Translations under genes and position numbers: made by a program
The notes under the pieces: model-generated
Databases searched by the model: none
What the model was told of the DNA's origin: nothing
The model's input: the letters and a program-made list of their open reading frames with translations, nothing else
Shown: in pieces, positions 16,180 to 27,337 of the stretch
Numbering within the stretch: position 1 is the stretch's first letter
How the letters are laid out: each line of letters starts with the position of its first letter
NCBI RefSeq assembly: GCF_018069895.1
Contig: NZ_JAGQDH010000003.1
Coordinates: 1 to 64,000, forward strand
DNA: 64,000 nucleotides
Source: Roseovarius autotrophicus
Lineage (GTDB): Bacteria; Pseudomonadota; Alphaproteobacteria; Rhodobacterales; Rhodobacteraceae
Direction: 5' to 3'

Positions 16180-16794
16180 TCACCCTGCCGGAAGAACGCG
16201 CCGGACCTTCGCCACGGCGGCGGCCACGGCTTCGTCAATCGTCATTTCCGAGGTATCGAGCAAAAGCGCATCCGCCGCCGGTTTGAGCGGCGCGGTGGCT
16301 CGCGCGCTGTCGCGGGCGTCGCGCTGGCGCAGGTCGTCGGCCACCTCTTCAAGCGTCACGGCATGGCCCTTTTGGGTCAGTTCCAGATGGCGACGGCGGG
16401 CGCGCTCGGCGTCGGTGGCTGTGACATAGAGCTTTACCTCTGCCTCGGGGCAGATCACCGTGCCGATGTCACGCCCGTCAAGCACAGCGCCGCCCGCGCG
16501 CCGGGCAAAGGCGCGCTGAAAATCGAGCAGGGCCTGACGTACCTCGGGGATGGCGGCCACGCGGCTTGCGGCCTGGCTGACTTCGGGGCTGCGCAGGTCG
16601 TCGGCGTCGAGATCCTCGGCGCGCAGGTTGCGCGCGGCCTCCACCGCCTCAAGCCCGTCAAGCATCCGCCGCCCCGTCGCGCGATAGAGCAACCCGGTAT
16701 CGAGATGGGCAAAGCCGAAATGCGCGGCAAGCGCGCGCCCGATCGTCCCCTTGCCCGCCGCCGCCGGCCCGTCGATAGCGATGGTGAATGCCAT
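16180..16794 (-). CDS. cmk: cytidylate kinase
   Basis: A 204-residue (d)CMP kinase. The P-loop GPAAAGKGT spans residues 9-17, the CMP-binding region [12 protein letters not shown] 31-42, and the LID-type segment [16 protein letters not shown] follows near 157-172. It makes CDP/dCDP from CMP/dCMP with ATP. In many bacteria it precedes rpsA; that gene is not here. Slightly short for the family but all key motifs are present. Confidence 0.93.
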   Translation of the reverse strand: MAFTIAIDGPAAAGKGTIGRALAAHFGFAHLDTGLLYRATGRRMLDGLEAVEAARNLRAEDLDADDLRSPEVSQAASRVAAIPEVRQALLDFQRAFARRAGGAVLDGRDIGTVICPEAEVKLYVTATDAERARRRHLELTQKGHAVTLEEVADDLRQRDARDSARATAPLKPAADALLLDTSEMTIDEAVAAAVAKVRRVLPAG

Positions 16795-16889
16795 GGTCTG
16801 CCCTTTCGGTGGACCCTCTTGCTAGCCGATCCACGCCCGGCCCTCAAGCATCGCTTGACGGGCGCGCGCGGGCGGGGCATCACCGCGCC

Positions 16890-17228
16890 ATGCTGATCTA
16901 CAAGATTTTCCGTGCGCCTGAATGGGCGGATTTGCGGGCGCACGGCGAGACGCTTGGCGCGCCGGTCGATTTGTCCGATGGCTTCGTGCATTTCTCGACC
17001 GCCGAACAGGCCCCCGAGACGGCGTCAAGACATTTCGCGGGCGAGGCGGGGTTGACGCTGCTCGCGGTGAACACTGACCGGCTTGGCGAGGCGCTTCGGT
17101 GGGAGCCGTCGCGCGGAGGCGCGCTTTTCCCGCATCTCTACCGCGAATTGCGGCTTTCCGATGTGGTCTGGGCGCAGCCCTTGCCGCTGGTCGAGGGCGC
17201 GCACCAATTCCCGGCGGGGCTGGCATGA
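16890..17228 (+). CDS. DUF952 family protein
   Basis: A 112-residue protein with the pattern of DUF952: [15 protein letters not shown] at the start, [19 protein letters not shown] (27-45) and [14 protein letters not shown] near the end. The fold is ADP-ribosyltransferase-like, but no activity is known. Its stop overlaps the pyrD start (ATGA at 17225-17228), so the two are coupled. Together with pyrD and the ArsC-like gene it forms a tightly packed three-gene operon. Confidence 0.8.
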   Translation: MLIYKIFRAPEWADLRAHGETLGAPVDLSDGFVHFSTAEQAPETASRHFAGEAGLTLLAVNTDRLGEALRWEPSRGGALFPHLYRELRLSDVVWAQPLPLVEGAHQFPAGLA

Positions 17229-18283
17229 GACCGGTGGAGCGGATTGGCCTTGGCCTTCTGCACCGGCTGGACCCGGAGCGCGCGCATGGGTTGGCGTTGC
17301 GCGCGCTCAGGTTGGGCCTTGCGCCGCAGCCGGGGCCGGTGACAGGCCCGCGTTTGCGCACCGATCTGGCGGGGCTGGCCCTGCCCAACCCGGTGGGCCT
17401 TGCCGCCGGTTTTGACAAGAACGCCGAGGCCCTTGGCCCGCTCTGCCGTGCGGGGTTCGGCTTTGTCGAGGTCGGGGCCGTGACGCCCCGCCCGCAGGAG
17501 GGCAATCTGCGCCCGCGCCTCTTTCGCCTGACCGAGGATCGCGGCGTGATCAACCGCTTCGGCTTCAACAACGAGGGGATGGAGGCCGTGGCCCTGCGGC
17601 TGGCACGGCGTCCGAAGGCCGGGATCATCGGCCTCAATCTTGGTGCCAACAAGGACAGCGCAGACCGCGCCGGGGATTTCGCGCGCGTGCTGGCGTATTG
17701 CGGCGCACATCTCGATTTCGCCACGGTCAACGTCAGCAGCCCCAATACAGAGCGTCTGCGCGATTTGCAGGGGGCCGAGGCGCTCTCGGCGCTGCTCGCG
17801 GGCGTGATGGCCGCGCGCGACGCGCAGGCGTGGCCCATCCCGGTGTTTCTCAAGATCGCGCCGGATCTGAGCGACGCGGAGCTTGCGGAAATTGCCGATG
17901 TGGCGCGCGAGAGCGGACTGTCGGGGATCATCGCCACCAACACGACGCTGGACCGGGACGGGCTGCAAAGCCCGCAGAGGGATCAGGCGGGTGGGCTGTC
18001 AGGCGCGCCCTTGTTCGAGAAATCCACGCGCGTTCTGGCGCGGCTGTCAAAGTTGACGGAGGGCAAGCTGCCGCTCATCGGCGTGGGCGGCGTCGGTTCG
18101 GCCGAGGACGCCTATGCAAAGATCCGCGCAGGCGCGAGCGCGGTGCAGCTTTATTCGGCGCTGGTCTACAAGGGGCTGTCGCTGGTGGGCGATATTGCGC
18201 GTGGGCTTGATGCGCTGCTGGCCCGTGACGGCTTTGCCAACGTGGCCGATGCCGTGGGCAGCAAACGGGAGGACTGGCTGTGA
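17225..18283 (+). CDS. pyrD: dihydroorotate dehydrogenase (quinone)
   Basis: A 352-residue class 2 enzyme that oxidises dihydroorotate to orotate in pyrimidine synthesis, passing electrons to quinone at the inner membrane. The N-terminal helix (residues 1-30) is the membrane-contact part. The FMN/substrate motifs [42 protein letters not shown] and [15 protein letters not shown] are present, with a catalytic Ser in NVSSPNT as expected of class 2. It overlaps the genes on both sides by four bases. Confidence 0.96.
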   Translation: MRPVERIGLGLLHRLDPERAHGLALRALRLGLAPQPGPVTGPRLRTDLAGLALPNPVGLAAGFDKNAEALGPLCRAGFGFVEVGAVTPRPQEGNLRPRLFRLTEDRGVINRFGFNNEGMEAVALRLARRPKAGIIGLNLGANKDSADRAGDFARVLAYCGAHLDFATVNVSSPNTERLRDLQGAEALSALLAGVMAARDAQAWPIPVFLKIAPDLSDAELAEIADVARESGLSGIIATNTTLDRDGLQSPQRDQAGGLSGAPLFEKSTRVLARLSKLTEGKLPLIGVGGVGSAEDAYAKIRAGASAVQLYSALVYKGLSLVGDIARGLDALLARDGFANVADAVGSKREDWL

Positions 18284-18621
18284 TCACCTATTGGCACAAT
18301 CCGCGCTGCTCGAAATCACGTCAGGGGCTGGCGCTCTTGCAAGAGCGCGGCGCAACGGTCGAGGTGCGGCGCTATCTGGAGAATGCGCCCTCGGTCGCTG
18401 AACTGCGCGCGGTGCTGGCGCAACTTGGCTGCGCGCCCTTGGGCATGATGCGCCCCGCAGAGGGACGGTTCCGCGACTTGGGTCTCACCCGCGACAGCGA
18501 TTCGGAGACGCTGATCGCGGCCATGGCCGCGAACCCCATCCTGATCGAGCGCCCCATCGCCATTGCCGGGGGCCGTGCCGTAATCGGCCGCCCGCCCGAG
18601 GCGCTACTCACGCTCCTCTGA
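18280..18621 (+). CDS. ArsC/Spx-family glutaredoxin-like arsenate reductase
   Basis: A 113-residue protein of the ArsC family: [12 protein letters not shown] (5-15) holds the catalytic C10, and NPILIERPI (85-94) is the second conserved block with its Arg. It is close to the YffB/ArsC-type 'arsenate reductase (glutaredoxin)' group; some members act on arsenate, others have unknown roles. No other ars gene is nearby. It uses a GTG start overlapping the pyrD stop (GTGA, 18280-18283). Its 3' end overlaps the SDR gene on the other strand by 14 bases. Confidence 0.8.
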   Translation: MITYWHNPRCSKSRQGLALLQERGATVEVRRYLENAPSVAELRAVLAQLGCAPLGMMRPAEGRFRDLGLTRDSDSETLIAAMAANPILIERPIAIAGGRAVIGRPPEALLTLL

Positions 18622-19384
18622 GCGCCGGAAGGCCGATCCCCGTTGCCTCGAACCCGCCATCGACGGCGATGATCTGGCCGGTGACATAGCTGGCGCGGCC
18701 CGAGCATAGAAAGGTGATCACCTCCGCAAGTTCCGCCTCGGTGCCATAGCGGTTGAGCGGGATCGCATCGTGATAGGCGGCGATGATGTCGGGGGTATGG
18801 ACGGCCATGGCCAGCTTGGTTGCCACCGGGCCGGGGCAGACGCAGTTGACGCGCACGCCATATTCGCCCAGTTCCACCGCCTGTTGCAGCGTGAGATGCT
18901 TCACCGCCGCCTTTGAGGTGCCATAGGCCACCCTGAGCGTCGAGGCGCGCAAGCCCGATATCGAGGCGATATTGACGATCGCCCCCTTCGCGGCACAAAG
19001 CGCCTCGCGCAGCGCCTGTGACATCAGGAACACCCCGTCGAGATTGGTCTCCATCACCGTGCGCCAACGGGCGAAGTCGGTCTCGGCGATGGGGCCGAAA
19101 TCGGCGACGCCGGCATTGTTCACCAGCGCATCTACGCTTTGGCAGGTATCGGCCACATAGGCGGCCATCTGATCCACCTCGGCAGGTTTCGACACGTCGC
19201 AGATCACCGGATCGACGCCTCTCAGCCCGACGGCGGCCTCCGTCAGCGCGGGCACGTCGCGGTCGATCATCACCACGCGCCAGCCCTGATCGAGAAAGGC
19301 CCGCGTGGTCGCCAGCCCGATACCGCGCGCGGCCCCGGTGACAATGGCGGTTCGTGTGGTGGTTCGTGCGGCGTGCTCTGACAT
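18608..19384 (-). CDS. short-chain dehydrogenase/reductase (SDR)
   Basis: A 258-residue classical SDR. Cofactor motif TGAARGIG at 16-23, NNAG at 89-92, catalytic Ser at 141 with Y154 and K158 (YGTSK). Asp41 after the second strand suggests NAD(H) preference. Substrate unknown. Start at 19384 is chosen for the AGGAG eight bases upstream; the frame is open 15 codons further but without a site. The gene is alone, divergent from glmM. Confidence 0.85.
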   Translation of the reverse strand: MSEHAARTTTRTAIVTGAARGIGLATTRAFLDQGWRVVMIDRDVPALTEAAVGLRGVDPVICDVSKPAEVDQMAAYVADTCQSVDALVNNAGVADFGPIAETDFARWRTVMETNLDGVFLMSQALREALCAAKGAIVNIASISGLRASTLRVAYGTSKAAVKHLTLQQAVELGEYGVRVNCVCPGPVATKLAMAVHTPDIIAAYHDAIPLNRYGTEAELAEVITFLCSGRASYVTGQIIAVDGGFEATGIGLPALRGA

Positions 19385-19541
19385 GGCGCGGCTCCTGGCG
19401 GCGAATTCCGGCGCATCATGGCCGTGCATCGGCTGAGGTCAAGTGACAGACATGCACGGCATTGGACAGACCCCGCGCGCCGCGTTATGACGCGCGCATC
19501 GGAGATGGCATTTGACGGTCGGATTTTCAGGAGACCCGCGC

Positions 19542-20882
19542 ATGGCAACGAAACTCTTCGGCACGGACGGGATTCGCGGTCAGGCGAACACCTGGCCGAT
19601 GACCGCCGACATGGCGCTGCGGTTGGGCGCGGCGGCTGGGCGCTATTTCCGCACCGACAAGAAAGAACACCGCGTGGTGATCGGCAAGGACACGCGGCGC
19701 TCGGGTTACATGATCGAGTATGCGATGACGGCGGGCTTCACCTCGACCGGCATGAACGTGTTTCTGCTCGGGCCCGTGCCGACGCCCGCCATCGGCTATC
19801 TGACGCACGCCTTGCGCGCCGATGTTGGGGTGATGATCTCGGCAAGCCACAACCCCGCCGCCGATAACGGGATTAAGCTGTTCGGCCCTGACGGCTTCAA
19901 GCTGAGCGACGAGGCCGAGGCCGCCATCGAGCGGCTTCTAGAGAAGGGGGTCAGCCCGTCCGCGCCTGACAATATCGGTCGGGCGCGGCGCGTGGACGAT
20001 GCGCGCGGGCGCTACGTGGAATATGCCAAGACCACCTTTCCCCGTGGTCGTCGCCTGAACGGGCTGCGCATCGTGGTCGATTGCGCCAATGGCGCGGCCT
20101 ATCGCACCGCGCCCGAAGTTCTGTGGGAGTTGGGGGCCGAGGTGATCGCCCTGAACGTGGAACCCGACGGCTACAACATCAACCTCAATTGCGGCTCCAC
20201 CCGGCCCGAGGCGGCGGCACGCAAGGTGCTGGAGACGCGCGCCGATCTTGGCATTTGTCTTGATGGTGACGCCGACCGCGTGGTGCTCATCGACGAAAAG
20301 GGCCGGGTGGCCGACGGCGATCAGTTCATGGCGCTGATTGCCACGCGCTGGGCGCGCGAGGGTCGGCTGGCGGGCGATACGCTGGTGGCCACGGTCATGT
20401 CCAATCTTGGGCTGGAGCGGCATCTGGCAGCGCAGGGCATCGCGCTCAGGCGCACGCCGGTGGGCGATCGCCATGTGGTCGAGGCGATGCGCGCGGGCGG
20501 GCACAACCTGGGCGGCGAGCAGTCGGGCCATATCGTGATGACCGATTACGCCACCACCGGCGACGGTCTCATCGGGGCGCTGCAATTTCTTGCCGCGATG
20601 GTCGAGACCGGCCAGAGGGCAAGCGCTCTGGCGCAGGTCTTCGAGCCGGTGCCGCAGCGGCTTGTCAATGTGCGTTATGGCAAGGGCAAGGCCCCGCTCA
20701 GCACCGACCTGGTGCAGAGCGCCGTGGCCGAGGCCGAGGCCGAACTGGGCAGCGAAGGGCGCCTTCTGATCCGCGCCTCTGGTACCGAGCCGCTGATCCG
20801 CGTGATGGCCGAGGCGACGGACGCGGGCGTTCTGGACAGTGTCATGAGGCGCGTCGTCGGCGCGGTCGAGGCAGCGTCCTGA
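19542..20882 (+). CDS. glmM: phosphoglucosamine mutase
   Basis: A 446-residue enzyme that converts glucosamine-6-phosphate to glucosamine-1-phosphate for cell wall and lipopolysaccharide precursors. LFGTDGIRG (5-13) and the phospho-Ser site ISASHNP with S102 are present, as are the metal site DGDADR (near 244) and the phosphate-binding RASGTEP near the C-terminus. The start ATG 19542 follows AGGAGA at 19529-19534. Length is normal for the family. In many roseobacters it follows folP/ftsH; those are not here. Confidence 0.96.
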   Translation: MATKLFGTDGIRGQANTWPMTADMALRLGAAAGRYFRTDKKEHRVVIGKDTRRSGYMIEYAMTAGFTSTGMNVFLLGPVPTPAIGYLTHALRADVGVMISASHNPAADNGIKLFGPDGFKLSDEAEAAIERLLEKGVSPSAPDNIGRARRVDDARGRYVEYAKTTFPRGRRLNGLRIVVDCANGAAYRTAPEVLWELGAEVIALNVEPDGYNINLNCGSTRPEAAARKVLETRADLGICLDGDADRVVLIDEKGRVADGDQFMALIATRWAREGRLAGDTLVATVMSNLGLERHLAAQGIALRRTPVGDRHVVEAMRAGGHNLGGEQSGHIVMTDYATTGDGLIGALQFLAAMVETGQRASALAQVFEPVPQRLVNVRYGKGKAPLSTDLVQSAVAEAEAELGSEGRLLIRASGTEPLIRVMAEATDAGVLDSVMRRVVGAVEAAS

Positions 20883-20884
20883 TC

Positions 20885-22159
20885 CTAGCCGTTCTCGCGC
20901 AGGATGCCGCCTGCGAGGTAGAGCGAGCCGCAGATCAGGATGCGTGCGCGCGGCTCCGTGGCCGCGATCTGTTGCACGGCGGCAAGCGCGCTTTCGGCGG
21001 TGTGCGCCTCCAGCCCCACGGCACGCGCGGCCTGGGCCGTGGCCTCGGCGGGCAGGGTTGCCGCCTCACCGGGGATGGAAACGGCGGTGAGGCTGGCGGC
21101 CTGCGCCGACAGCGGGCCTAGATAGCCCGCGATATCCTTGGTATTGAGCATCCCGCAGACCAGATGCGTGTGCCGGGGCGGCAGCGTCGCCAGATGCCGC
21201 GCCAGCGCCTGTCCGGCCGCGGGGTTATGGCCACCGTCAAGCCAGATTTCCGCCTCGCGCGCCGCCTCGGGGATCGGGCCTTGGGCAAGGCGCTGCATCC
21301 GGGCGGGCCAGAAGGCGCGCGTCACTGCTCCCTCAAACGCCGTCGGGCCGCGCCCGAGCGCGCGCAGCGCGGCTATCGCGGCCCCGGCATTATCCAACTG
21401 ATGCGCGCCGGGCAGGTTCGGGAGCGGCAGATCGCACAGCCCGGCCTCGTCCTGAAAGACCAGCCGCCCGCGCTCTTCCCAGACATGCCAGTGCTGGCCT
21501 TGGGCGATGAGCGGCGCGCCAAGGCGCGCGGCCTGCGCCTCGATCACGGTCATTGCGTCGTCCTCCTGTGGGCCGACGATGCACGGCACCCACCGCTTGA
21601 TGATGCCCGCCTTCTCGCCCGCGATCCTGGCCAATGTGTCGCCAAGATAGCCCTCATGATCCATCGACACCGGCGTGATGACGGTAAGCGCGGGGCGGGC
21701 GACGACGTTGGTCGCGTCAAGCCGCCCGCCAAGCCCCACCTCCAGCAGGGTGACATCGGCGGGCACGCGGGACATGGACAGAAGGGCCGCGCAGGTGGTG
21801 ATCTCGAAATAGGTGATCGTCTCGCCGCCGTTGGCGGCATAGCATTCGTCCAGGAGCGCGGTCAGGTCATCTTCGGAAATGAGCGCCCCCGCCAGCCGGA
21901 TCCGCTCGTGGAACCGCGCGAGATGCGGCGAGGTATAGGCATGGACGCGCGCGCCCTCGGCCTCCAGCCCTGCGCGGATCATCGCCTGCGTGCTGCCCTT
22001 GCCATTGGTGCCCGCGATATGGATGACGGGCGGCAGGGCGTCCTGCGGATTGCCGAGCGCATCCAGAAGCCGCCAGACCCGATCAAGCGTGAGGTCGATG
22101 ATCTTGGGGTGCAGCGCCATCATCCGGGCAAGGATGATGTCCGATCCGGGCGCAGTCAT
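20885..22159 (-). CDS. folC: folylpolyglutamate synthase / dihydrofolate synthase
   Basis: A 424-residue Mur-ligase-family enzyme that adds glutamate to folates. The P-loop GTNGKGS is at 50-56, the second family motif [17 protein letters not shown] near 137-153, and DGGHNPAAG near 306-314. Its ATG overlaps the accD stop (22156-22159), so it is coupled to accD, a pairing common in bacteria. It is convergent with glmM, two bases apart. Confidence 0.95.
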   Translation of the reverse strand: MTAPGSDIILARMMALHPKIIDLTLDRVWRLLDALGNPQDALPPVIHIAGTNGKGSTQAMIRAGLEAEGARVHAYTSPHLARFHERIRLAGALISEDDLTALLDECYAANGGETITYFEITTCAALLSMSRVPADVTLLEVGLGGRLDATNVVARPALTVITPVSMDHEGYLGDTLARIAGEKAGIIKRWVPCIVGPQEDDAMTVIEAQAARLGAPLIAQGQHWHVWEERGRLVFQDEAGLCDLPLPNLPGAHQLDNAGAAIAALRALGRGPTAFEGAVTRAFWPARMQRLAQGPIPEAAREAEIWLDGGHNPAAGQALARHLATLPPRHTHLVCGMLNTKDIAGYLGPLSAQAASLTAVSIPGEAATLPAEATAQAARAVGLEAHTAESALAAVQQIAATEPRARILICGSLYLAGGILRENG

Positions 22160-23085
22160 TTCTGCTCGGAACCCTGCTTCTCGGCCTTTGCGGGCCGCGT
22201 CGCCTCGGGTGCGGGCAGATCACCCTTGACCGCAGGCGGCAGGCCCATGAGCATCCTTGTGATGGTGATGAGCTCCTCGCGCAGCGCCGTGCGCGGCGTC
22301 ACCCGGTCGAGCATTCCGTGCTCCAGCAAATATTCGGCGCGCTGGAATCCCTCGGGCAGCTTCTCGCGGATGGTCTGTTCGATGACGCGCGGCCCGGCAA
22401 AGCAGATCAGCGCGCCCGGTTCGGCAATCTGGACATCGCCCAGCATCGCATAGGACGCGGTGACGCCGCCGGTGGTGGGATGGGTCAGCACCGCGATATA
22501 GGGCAGCCCCGCCTCGCGCAGCATCTGCACAGCGACGGTGGTGCGCGGCATCTGCATGAGCGACAGGATCCCCTCCTGCATCCGCGCGCCGCCGGCGGCG
22601 GAAAACAGGATCAGAGGGCGCTTGTGCGTCACCGCCGCTTCGGCGGCGGCGATGATCGCATTGCCCACATACATGCCCATGGAGCCGGCCATGAAGCTGA
22701 AATCCTGTGCCGCGGCGACAATGGGGGTGCGCCCCATCTCGCCCAGGGCCACCAGCATCGCCTCTTTCTCGCCGGTCTCCTTCTGCGCGGCGCGCAGACG
22801 GTCGGGGTATTTCTTCTGGTCGCGGAAATGCAGCGGGTCGGTCGTAGGCGCGGGCACCTCGATCTCCGAGAACACGCCGCCGTCGAAAAGCGCGGCAAAG
22901 CGGTCGCGGGGTGAGATCACCATGTGATGCCCGCACTGGGTGCAGACGTTGAGATTGTCCTTCAACTCGCGGTGGAACAGCATTGTGCCGCAAGCGTCGC
23001 ATTTGGACCATAGGTTCTCGGGGATCTCGCGGCGCGAGAAGATCGAGTTGATGCGCGGGCGCACATAATTAGTGATCCAGTTCAT
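22156..23085 (-). CDS. accD: acetyl-CoA carboxylase carboxyltransferase, beta subunit
   Basis: A 309-residue subunit that with AccA transfers CO2 from biotin to acetyl-CoA to start fatty acid synthesis. A four-Cys zinc ribbon at C29, C32, C48 and C51 is followed by the carboxyltransferase domain with [17 protein letters not shown] and [15 protein letters not shown]. The start at 23085 gives the standard N-terminus [10 protein letters not shown]. The C-terminal 25 residues are a charged tail. Followed directly by folC. Confidence 0.96.
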   Translation of the reverse strand: MNWITNYVRPRINSIFSRREIPENLWSKCDACGTMLFHRELKDNLNVCTQCGHHMVISPRDRFAALFDGGVFSEIEVPAPTTDPLHFRDQKKYPDRLRAAQKETGEKEAMLVALGEMGRTPIVAAAQDFSFMAGSMGMYVGNAIIAAAEAAVTHKRPLILFSAAGGARMQEGILSLMQMPRTTVAVQMLREAGLPYIAVLTHPTTGGVTASYAMLGDVQIAEPGALICFAGPRVIEQTIREKLPEGFQRAEYLLEHGMLDRVTPRTALREELITITRMLMGLPPAVKGDLPAPEATRPAKAEKQGSEQK

Positions 23086-23149
23086 CGCGGGCCGGTCCCT
23101 GTCATTTGGTCTTAGAGTGTCACTTAAGCGGGGCGCGCCGCAAATGCAA

Positions 23150-24037
23150 TCAGCCGCGCAGCGCAAGCCTTATGGCCAGCCAACTGCACAGCAGGATCAG
23201 GAAATCCAGCGGCATGAGCGCCAACACTGCCTCGCTTTCCTTCAGCGAGAACGGATAGGCATAAAGGGCAAGCCCGTCAAAGCGGCCCTGTGGCGCGGCG
23301 ACAAGGATCGCACTGACATTGTTGACCAGATGCAGGGCCACGGCGGGGGCAAGCGTGCCGAACCTTGCCGTCAGGTCGCCTGCGGCCAGAGCAAAGACAG
23401 TCGCCCAGCCCGCCACCAGCCACGATGTTGCGCCGTGGCTTGCCGGATCGAAATGCAGCATGCCGAAGACGATCGACGGCAGCGCCAGCCAGACGATGGG
23501 CGAGGCGAAGCGCGCGGCCAACTGACTTTGGAGATACCCGCGAAAGACCACCTCTTCGGCCAGCACCTGAAGAAACAGCGCCAGCAGTGCCAGCGGCAGG
23601 AACCTGATCCAGGTGGACAGCGCCAGGTTGGGTGCAAGGTCCATGTTCTCGGGCAGGGGAACGACGATGATCACCGTGTAAAGCATCACGAGCGCCACAA
23701 GGGCGCGGCGGAATTGCCAGAGCGCGGGCGCGACCGGGCCGATGACGCTTGGCAGGCTGCGCCGGTGCACGCGCCAGAGGCTGATGGCCAGCGCGGCGAT
23801 CAGGAGGGCGAAGATGAACAGGTTGACCAACACCCCCGCGGGGGTTGTCGCGCGCTCGACACCGGGGGCGATCCGCGCCCAGACCTCGGCCCCGAACAGC
23901 ACGGGCAAGGCCAGCGAATAGATGACGCTCAGGATCAGGAACAGCACTACCGTCACGGCGATGCCCGCCATCAGCCGCCCAAGCCCAGCCGAGGGCCGCG
24001 CCGGGGCAACAAGGGTTTCATGAGCCGCGTACCGCAT
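23150..24037 (-). CDS. CPBP-family intramembrane metalloprotease
   Basis: A 295-residue integral membrane protein with about seven hydrophobic segments (26-48, 68-88, 112-128, 143-160, 181-194, 206-220, 270-290). The CPBP/Abi motifs are complete: EEVVFR at 161-166, FGMLH with H195, and H236 in ALHLVNN. Relatives cut prenylated or other membrane proteins, and some are linked to bacteriocin self-immunity; the substrate here is unknown. The ATG at 24037 is preferred to a GTG 12 codons upstream. Divergent from ilvD. Confidence 0.82.
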   Translation of the reverse strand: MRYAAHETLVAPARPSAGLGRLMAGIAVTVVLFLILSVIYSLALPVLFGAEVWARIAPGVERATTPAGVLVNLFIFALLIAALAISLWRVHRRSLPSVIGPVAPALWQFRRALVALVMLYTVIIVVPLPENMDLAPNLALSTWIRFLPLALLALFLQVLAEEVVFRGYLQSQLAARFASPIVWLALPSIVFGMLHFDPASHGATSWLVAGWATVFALAAGDLTARFGTLAPAVALHLVNNVSAILVAAPQGRFDGLALYAYPFSLKESEAVLALMPLDFLILLCSWLAIRLALRG

Positions 24038-24136
24038 GGCCGCGACGCTAGCGGGCGGCGCGCGGCGATGCAATCGGCTTGCCCCGCCTGCGGCTCTGGC
24101 CTAGACCGAAATCGAGCTATTACCGGGAGGCCCCAG

Positions 24137-25894
24137 ATGACCAGGATCGACAAATCCAGACTGCCCAGCCGCTATGTGACCGAAGGCCCAGCCCGCGCGC
24201 CCCACAGGTCCTATTATTACGCCATGGGCATGACCGAGGACGAGATCCACCAGCCCCTCGTTGGCGTCGCCACCTGCTGGAACGAGGCCGCGCCCTGCAA
24301 CATTTCGCTCAACCGTCAGGCGCAGGCGGTCAAGATGGGTGTGAAGCAGGCCCGCGGCACCCCGCGCGAGTTCACCACGATCACCGTGACCGACGGCATC
24401 GCCATGGGTCATGAGGGCATGCGCTCCAGCCTCGCCTCGCGCGAGGTGATTGCGGATTCTGTGGAACTGACCATGCGCGGGCATTGCTATGACGCGCTCG
24501 TGGGGCTGGCGGGCTGTGACAAGTCGCTGCCCGGCATGATGATGGCGATGGTGCGGCTCAACGTGCCCTCGGTATTCATCTATGGCGGCTCGATCCTGCC
24601 CGGAAAGGCACCGCAACTGCCCGAGATCCCCGAGGACTTCCGCACCCGCGACCTGACCGTGCAGGACATGTTCGAGGCCGTCGGCCGACATCAGAACGGC
24701 ACGCTGTCGGACAAGGCGCTGGAGATGCTCGAGCGTGTGGCCTGCCCCTCTGCGGGTGCCTGCGGCGGCCAGTTCACCGCCAACACCATGGCCTGCGTCT
24801 CAGAGGCGATCGGCCTTGCACTGATGAATTCGAGCGGCATGCCCGCCCCTTATGAAAGCCGCGACCAATATGCCGAGGCGTCGGGTCAGGCGGTCATGGC
24901 GCTTCTGGAAAAGAACATCCGCGCCCGTGACATCGTCACGCTCAAATCCCTGCAGAACGCCGCGCGCGTCGTGGCCTGCACCGGCGGCAGCACCAATGCC
25001 GGGCTGCACCTGCCGGCGATTGCCCATGAGGCGGGGATCGACTTCTTCCTTGATGACGTCTGCGAGATCTTCCGCGACACGCCCTATTTCGTCGATCTCA
25101 AACCGGGCGGGCAGTTCGTCGCCAAGGATCTCTACGACGCGGGTGGTATTCCGGTGGTGATGAAGGAACTGCGCAAGGCGGGCCTCATCCACGAGGATTG
25201 CATGACCGCCACGGGCCGCGCCATCGGCGAGGAGTTGGACCTGATCGAGCGTGAGGCCGATGGCCGGGTGATCTATCCCATCGAAACGCCGATCACGAGA
25301 ACCGGTGGTGTCGTCGGCCTCAAGGGCAATCTCGCCCCCGATGGTGCCATCGTGAAGGTGGCGGGGATCGCCGAAGAACATCAGGTCTTTACCGGCCCCG
25401 CGCGGGTGTTCGAATGTGAAGAAGACGCCTTCGAGGCGGTCAAGGCCCGGCAATACGAGGAGGGCGAGGTGATCGTCATCCGCAACGAGGGGCCTGCCGG
25501 CGGGCCGGGGATGCGCGAGATGCTCGCGACCACGGCGGCACTGTCGGGGCAGGGCATGGGCAAAAAGGTCGCGCTGATCACGGATGGCCGTTTCTCGGGG
25601 GCGACGCGTGGTTTCTGCGTCGGTCATGTCGGGCCGGAGGCGGCGCAGGGCGGGCCGATCGCGCTCATCAGGACCGGCGACATGATCACGATCAACGCGA
25701 TCACCGGCACATTGTCGGTGGACCTCAGCGACGAGGATCTGACGAAACGCAAGGCCGAATGGACAGGCCCGCGCGAGACGCTTTACGCTTCGGGCGCGCT
25801 GTGGAAATACGCGCAGCTTGTCGGTCCGACCCATGAGGGCGCGGTCACCCATCCGGGCGCCAAACACGAGCGGCATGTCTATATGGACCTCTGA
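24137..25894 (+). CDS. ilvD: dihydroxy-acid dehydratase
   Basis: A 585-residue enzyme of branched-chain amino acid synthesis that removes water from 2,3-dihydroxy-3-methylbutanoate. Visible: [13 protein letters not shown] with the first cluster Cys, [14 protein letters not shown] with the second, [16 protein letters not shown] with the third, and [19 protein letters not shown] near the end. These Cys residues bind an iron-sulfur cluster. Start ATG 24137 follows GGGAGG at 24125-24130. Its last 20 bases overlap the start of the lipoprotein gene. Confidence 0.97.
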   Translation: MTRIDKSRLPSRYVTEGPARAPHRSYYYAMGMTEDEIHQPLVGVATCWNEAAPCNISLNRQAQAVKMGVKQARGTPREFTTITVTDGIAMGHEGMRSSLASREVIADSVELTMRGHCYDALVGLAGCDKSLPGMMMAMVRLNVPSVFIYGGSILPGKAPQLPEIPEDFRTRDLTVQDMFEAVGRHQNGTLSDKALEMLERVACPSAGACGGQFTANTMACVSEAIGLALMNSSGMPAPYESRDQYAEASGQAVMALLEKNIRARDIVTLKSLQNAARVVACTGGSTNAGLHLPAIAHEAGIDFFLDDVCEIFRDTPYFVDLKPGGQFVAKDLYDAGGIPVVMKELRKAGLIHEDCMTATGRAIGEELDLIEREADGRVIYPIETPITRTGGVVGLKGNLAPDGAIVKVAGIAEEHQVFTGPARVFECEEDAFEAVKARQYEEGEVIVIRNEGPAGGPGMREMLATTAALSGQGMGKKVALITDGRFSGATRGFCVGHVGPEAAQGGPIALIRTGDMITINAITGTLSVDLSDEDLTKRKAEWTGPRETLYASGALWKYAQLVGPTHEGAVTHPGAKHERHVYMDL

Positions 25895-26456
25895 GGCAAA
25901 GGCCGCGCGCGCACTTGCCGGTTTGCTGCTTCTGTCCGCCTGTCTGGAGACGGGCGAGACGCAGAAACCGGCGGTGCGGGCGGTGGCTCTTGGGGGCGGC
26001 GCAGTGGTGCTTGACGCCCCGCGCGGATATTGCATCGACCCCGACAGCCTGCGCCAAAGCTCCGGTCGCGTGGCGCTTCTGGCCTCTTGCGTGAGTTTGA
26101 CGGGCGTGCCGGGTATCGTGGTCGCACCGGCGGTGATGACCGTGTCGGTTCTGCCCCATGCCGCCGCGGCGCCTACCCCCGAAAGCCTTGCCCGCCCGCT
26201 GGCTCCGGCACGGATCGGGGCCAGCGGGACGCAAGACGGTCTTGTCTATGTGCAGATCCTCGAGGGCGGCGAGGCGGTCTTGCCGGGGGGAGATCCGCGC
26301 CACTGGCGAGGCGCGCGGATCGTCGCGGGGCATCTGGCCGGGCTTGCGGTCTATGCGCCCGAGGGCAGTTCGCTCACCGGCCCTGACGGGCGCGGCTTGC
26401 TGCGCGACCTTGCCGCGGGGTTGAGTGCGCGCGCCATCGTGCCCGCCATCCGATAG
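25875..26456 (+). CDS. small lipoprotein of unknown function
   Basis: A 193-residue protein with a short signal peptide and lipobox LSAC, C23 being the lipidation site, so it should be anchored in a membrane facing the periplasm. The rest is Ala/Gly-rich with a Cys pair (GYCIDPDS ... LASCVSL), and no family is recognised. Its ATG lies inside the last codons of ilvD in another frame, so expression probably follows ilvD. Such a lipoprotein after ilvD is, as far as I recall, common in roseobacters. Confidence 0.65.
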   Translation: MSIWTSEAKAARALAGLLLLSACLETGETQKPAVRAVALGGGAVVLDAPRGYCIDPDSLRQSSGRVALLASCVSLTGVPGIVVAPAVMTVSVLPHAAAAPTPESLARPLAPARIGASGTQDGLVYVQILEGGEAVLPGGDPRHWRGARIVAGHLAGLAVYAPEGSSLTGPDGRGLLRDLAAGLSARAIVPAIR

Positions 26457-26567
26457 CAAAGGCCATTCGTCGGATTGTTTCCCGTTTCGGATTAATGCTA
26501 TGCCAAGACCTGACATGGTAACAGTCCGGTGCCCGCCTGCGGGAAACCCGGCAAGGATCCGCTCTGC

Positions 26568-27326
26568 ATGAAAATTCTCGACATGTTCCTGCATCGGCGC
26601 GTTATGCGCACCTGGCGTCGGGCGGCGATCCAGGCCCCGGCCATGACTCTGGGTGAGTTGCGGCAAGTGCGGGCGCAGGGACGCAAACTCGGCCATTACA
26701 TCAACGAGACGCTGGCCGTGGCCGACAGTCGGCTGGCCCTGCCACTGGTCGGTTCCAACGCCTTTCCACGCCCTCACGGCACCGACTGGGCCTGGCGGCC
26801 CGAAGTCTGGCGGCTGCCTTTGCCCTGTCCGGGCAAGGCTTCTGTTCCGTCGAAATCCATGCTTGGGCGTGAGGTGACTGTGTTTCATGATTGCACCCGG
26901 TCCGAGCTGTCGCTGCGGCAGGTGCGCAACAGGCGCGCGGCGGATCTTGCGCCCTATGGCCTCAGGATGGATGTCTTTGCCTTTGACGGCTCGTTCCTGT
27001 CTCTGGTCGTGGACCTGCCGCAAGAGGCGACCGAGGGGCTGACAAGGCGGCACCTGATTCGCCTCGATACCATTGTCGAGATGGAAAAGCCGCTGGAAAT
27101 CTTTGCCCGGCTCAACATCCGTCATGGCCCCAATACCGAGCAGATCGTCCGCGAATTGCCGCTGAAGGAAGAGGAGATCATGGTGGAATTCGATCTCGCC
27201 TATTCCAACCTCAACGAAAAGCGGATCGAGCGGGCCTGGATTGACCTGATCTTCGAGAATCCGCAGATGAGCGAGGTGATCCTGCGCGATGTGACCCTGG
27301 GCCGCCGCCCGCGCGCGGCACTTTGA
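26568..27326 (+). CDS. conserved Rhodobacterales protein (DUF6478-like)
   Basis: A 252-residue soluble protein with many Arg residues near the N-terminus, a middle containing DWAWRPEVW and ending in strand-rich sequence (MVEFDLAYSNLNEKR, IDLIFENPQMSEV). It resembles a family confined to Rhodobacterales that I believe is DUF6478; function unknown. It is followed after 11 bases by a 122-residue protein, and the two probably form a pair. The ATG at 26568 has a weak GGAT-type site upstream. Confidence 0.6.
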   Translation: MKILDMFLHRRVMRTWRRAAIQAPAMTLGELRQVRAQGRKLGHYINETLAVADSRLALPLVGSNAFPRPHGTDWAWRPEVWRLPLPCPGKASVPSKSMLGREVTVFHDCTRSELSLRQVRNRRAADLAPYGLRMDVFAFDGSFLSLVVDLPQEATEGLTRRHLIRLDTIVEMEKPLEIFARLNIRHGPNTEQIVRELPLKEEEIMVEFDLAYSNLNEKRIERAWIDLIFENPQMSEVILRDVTLGRRPRAAL

Positions 27327-27337
27327 GGAGAGATGGT

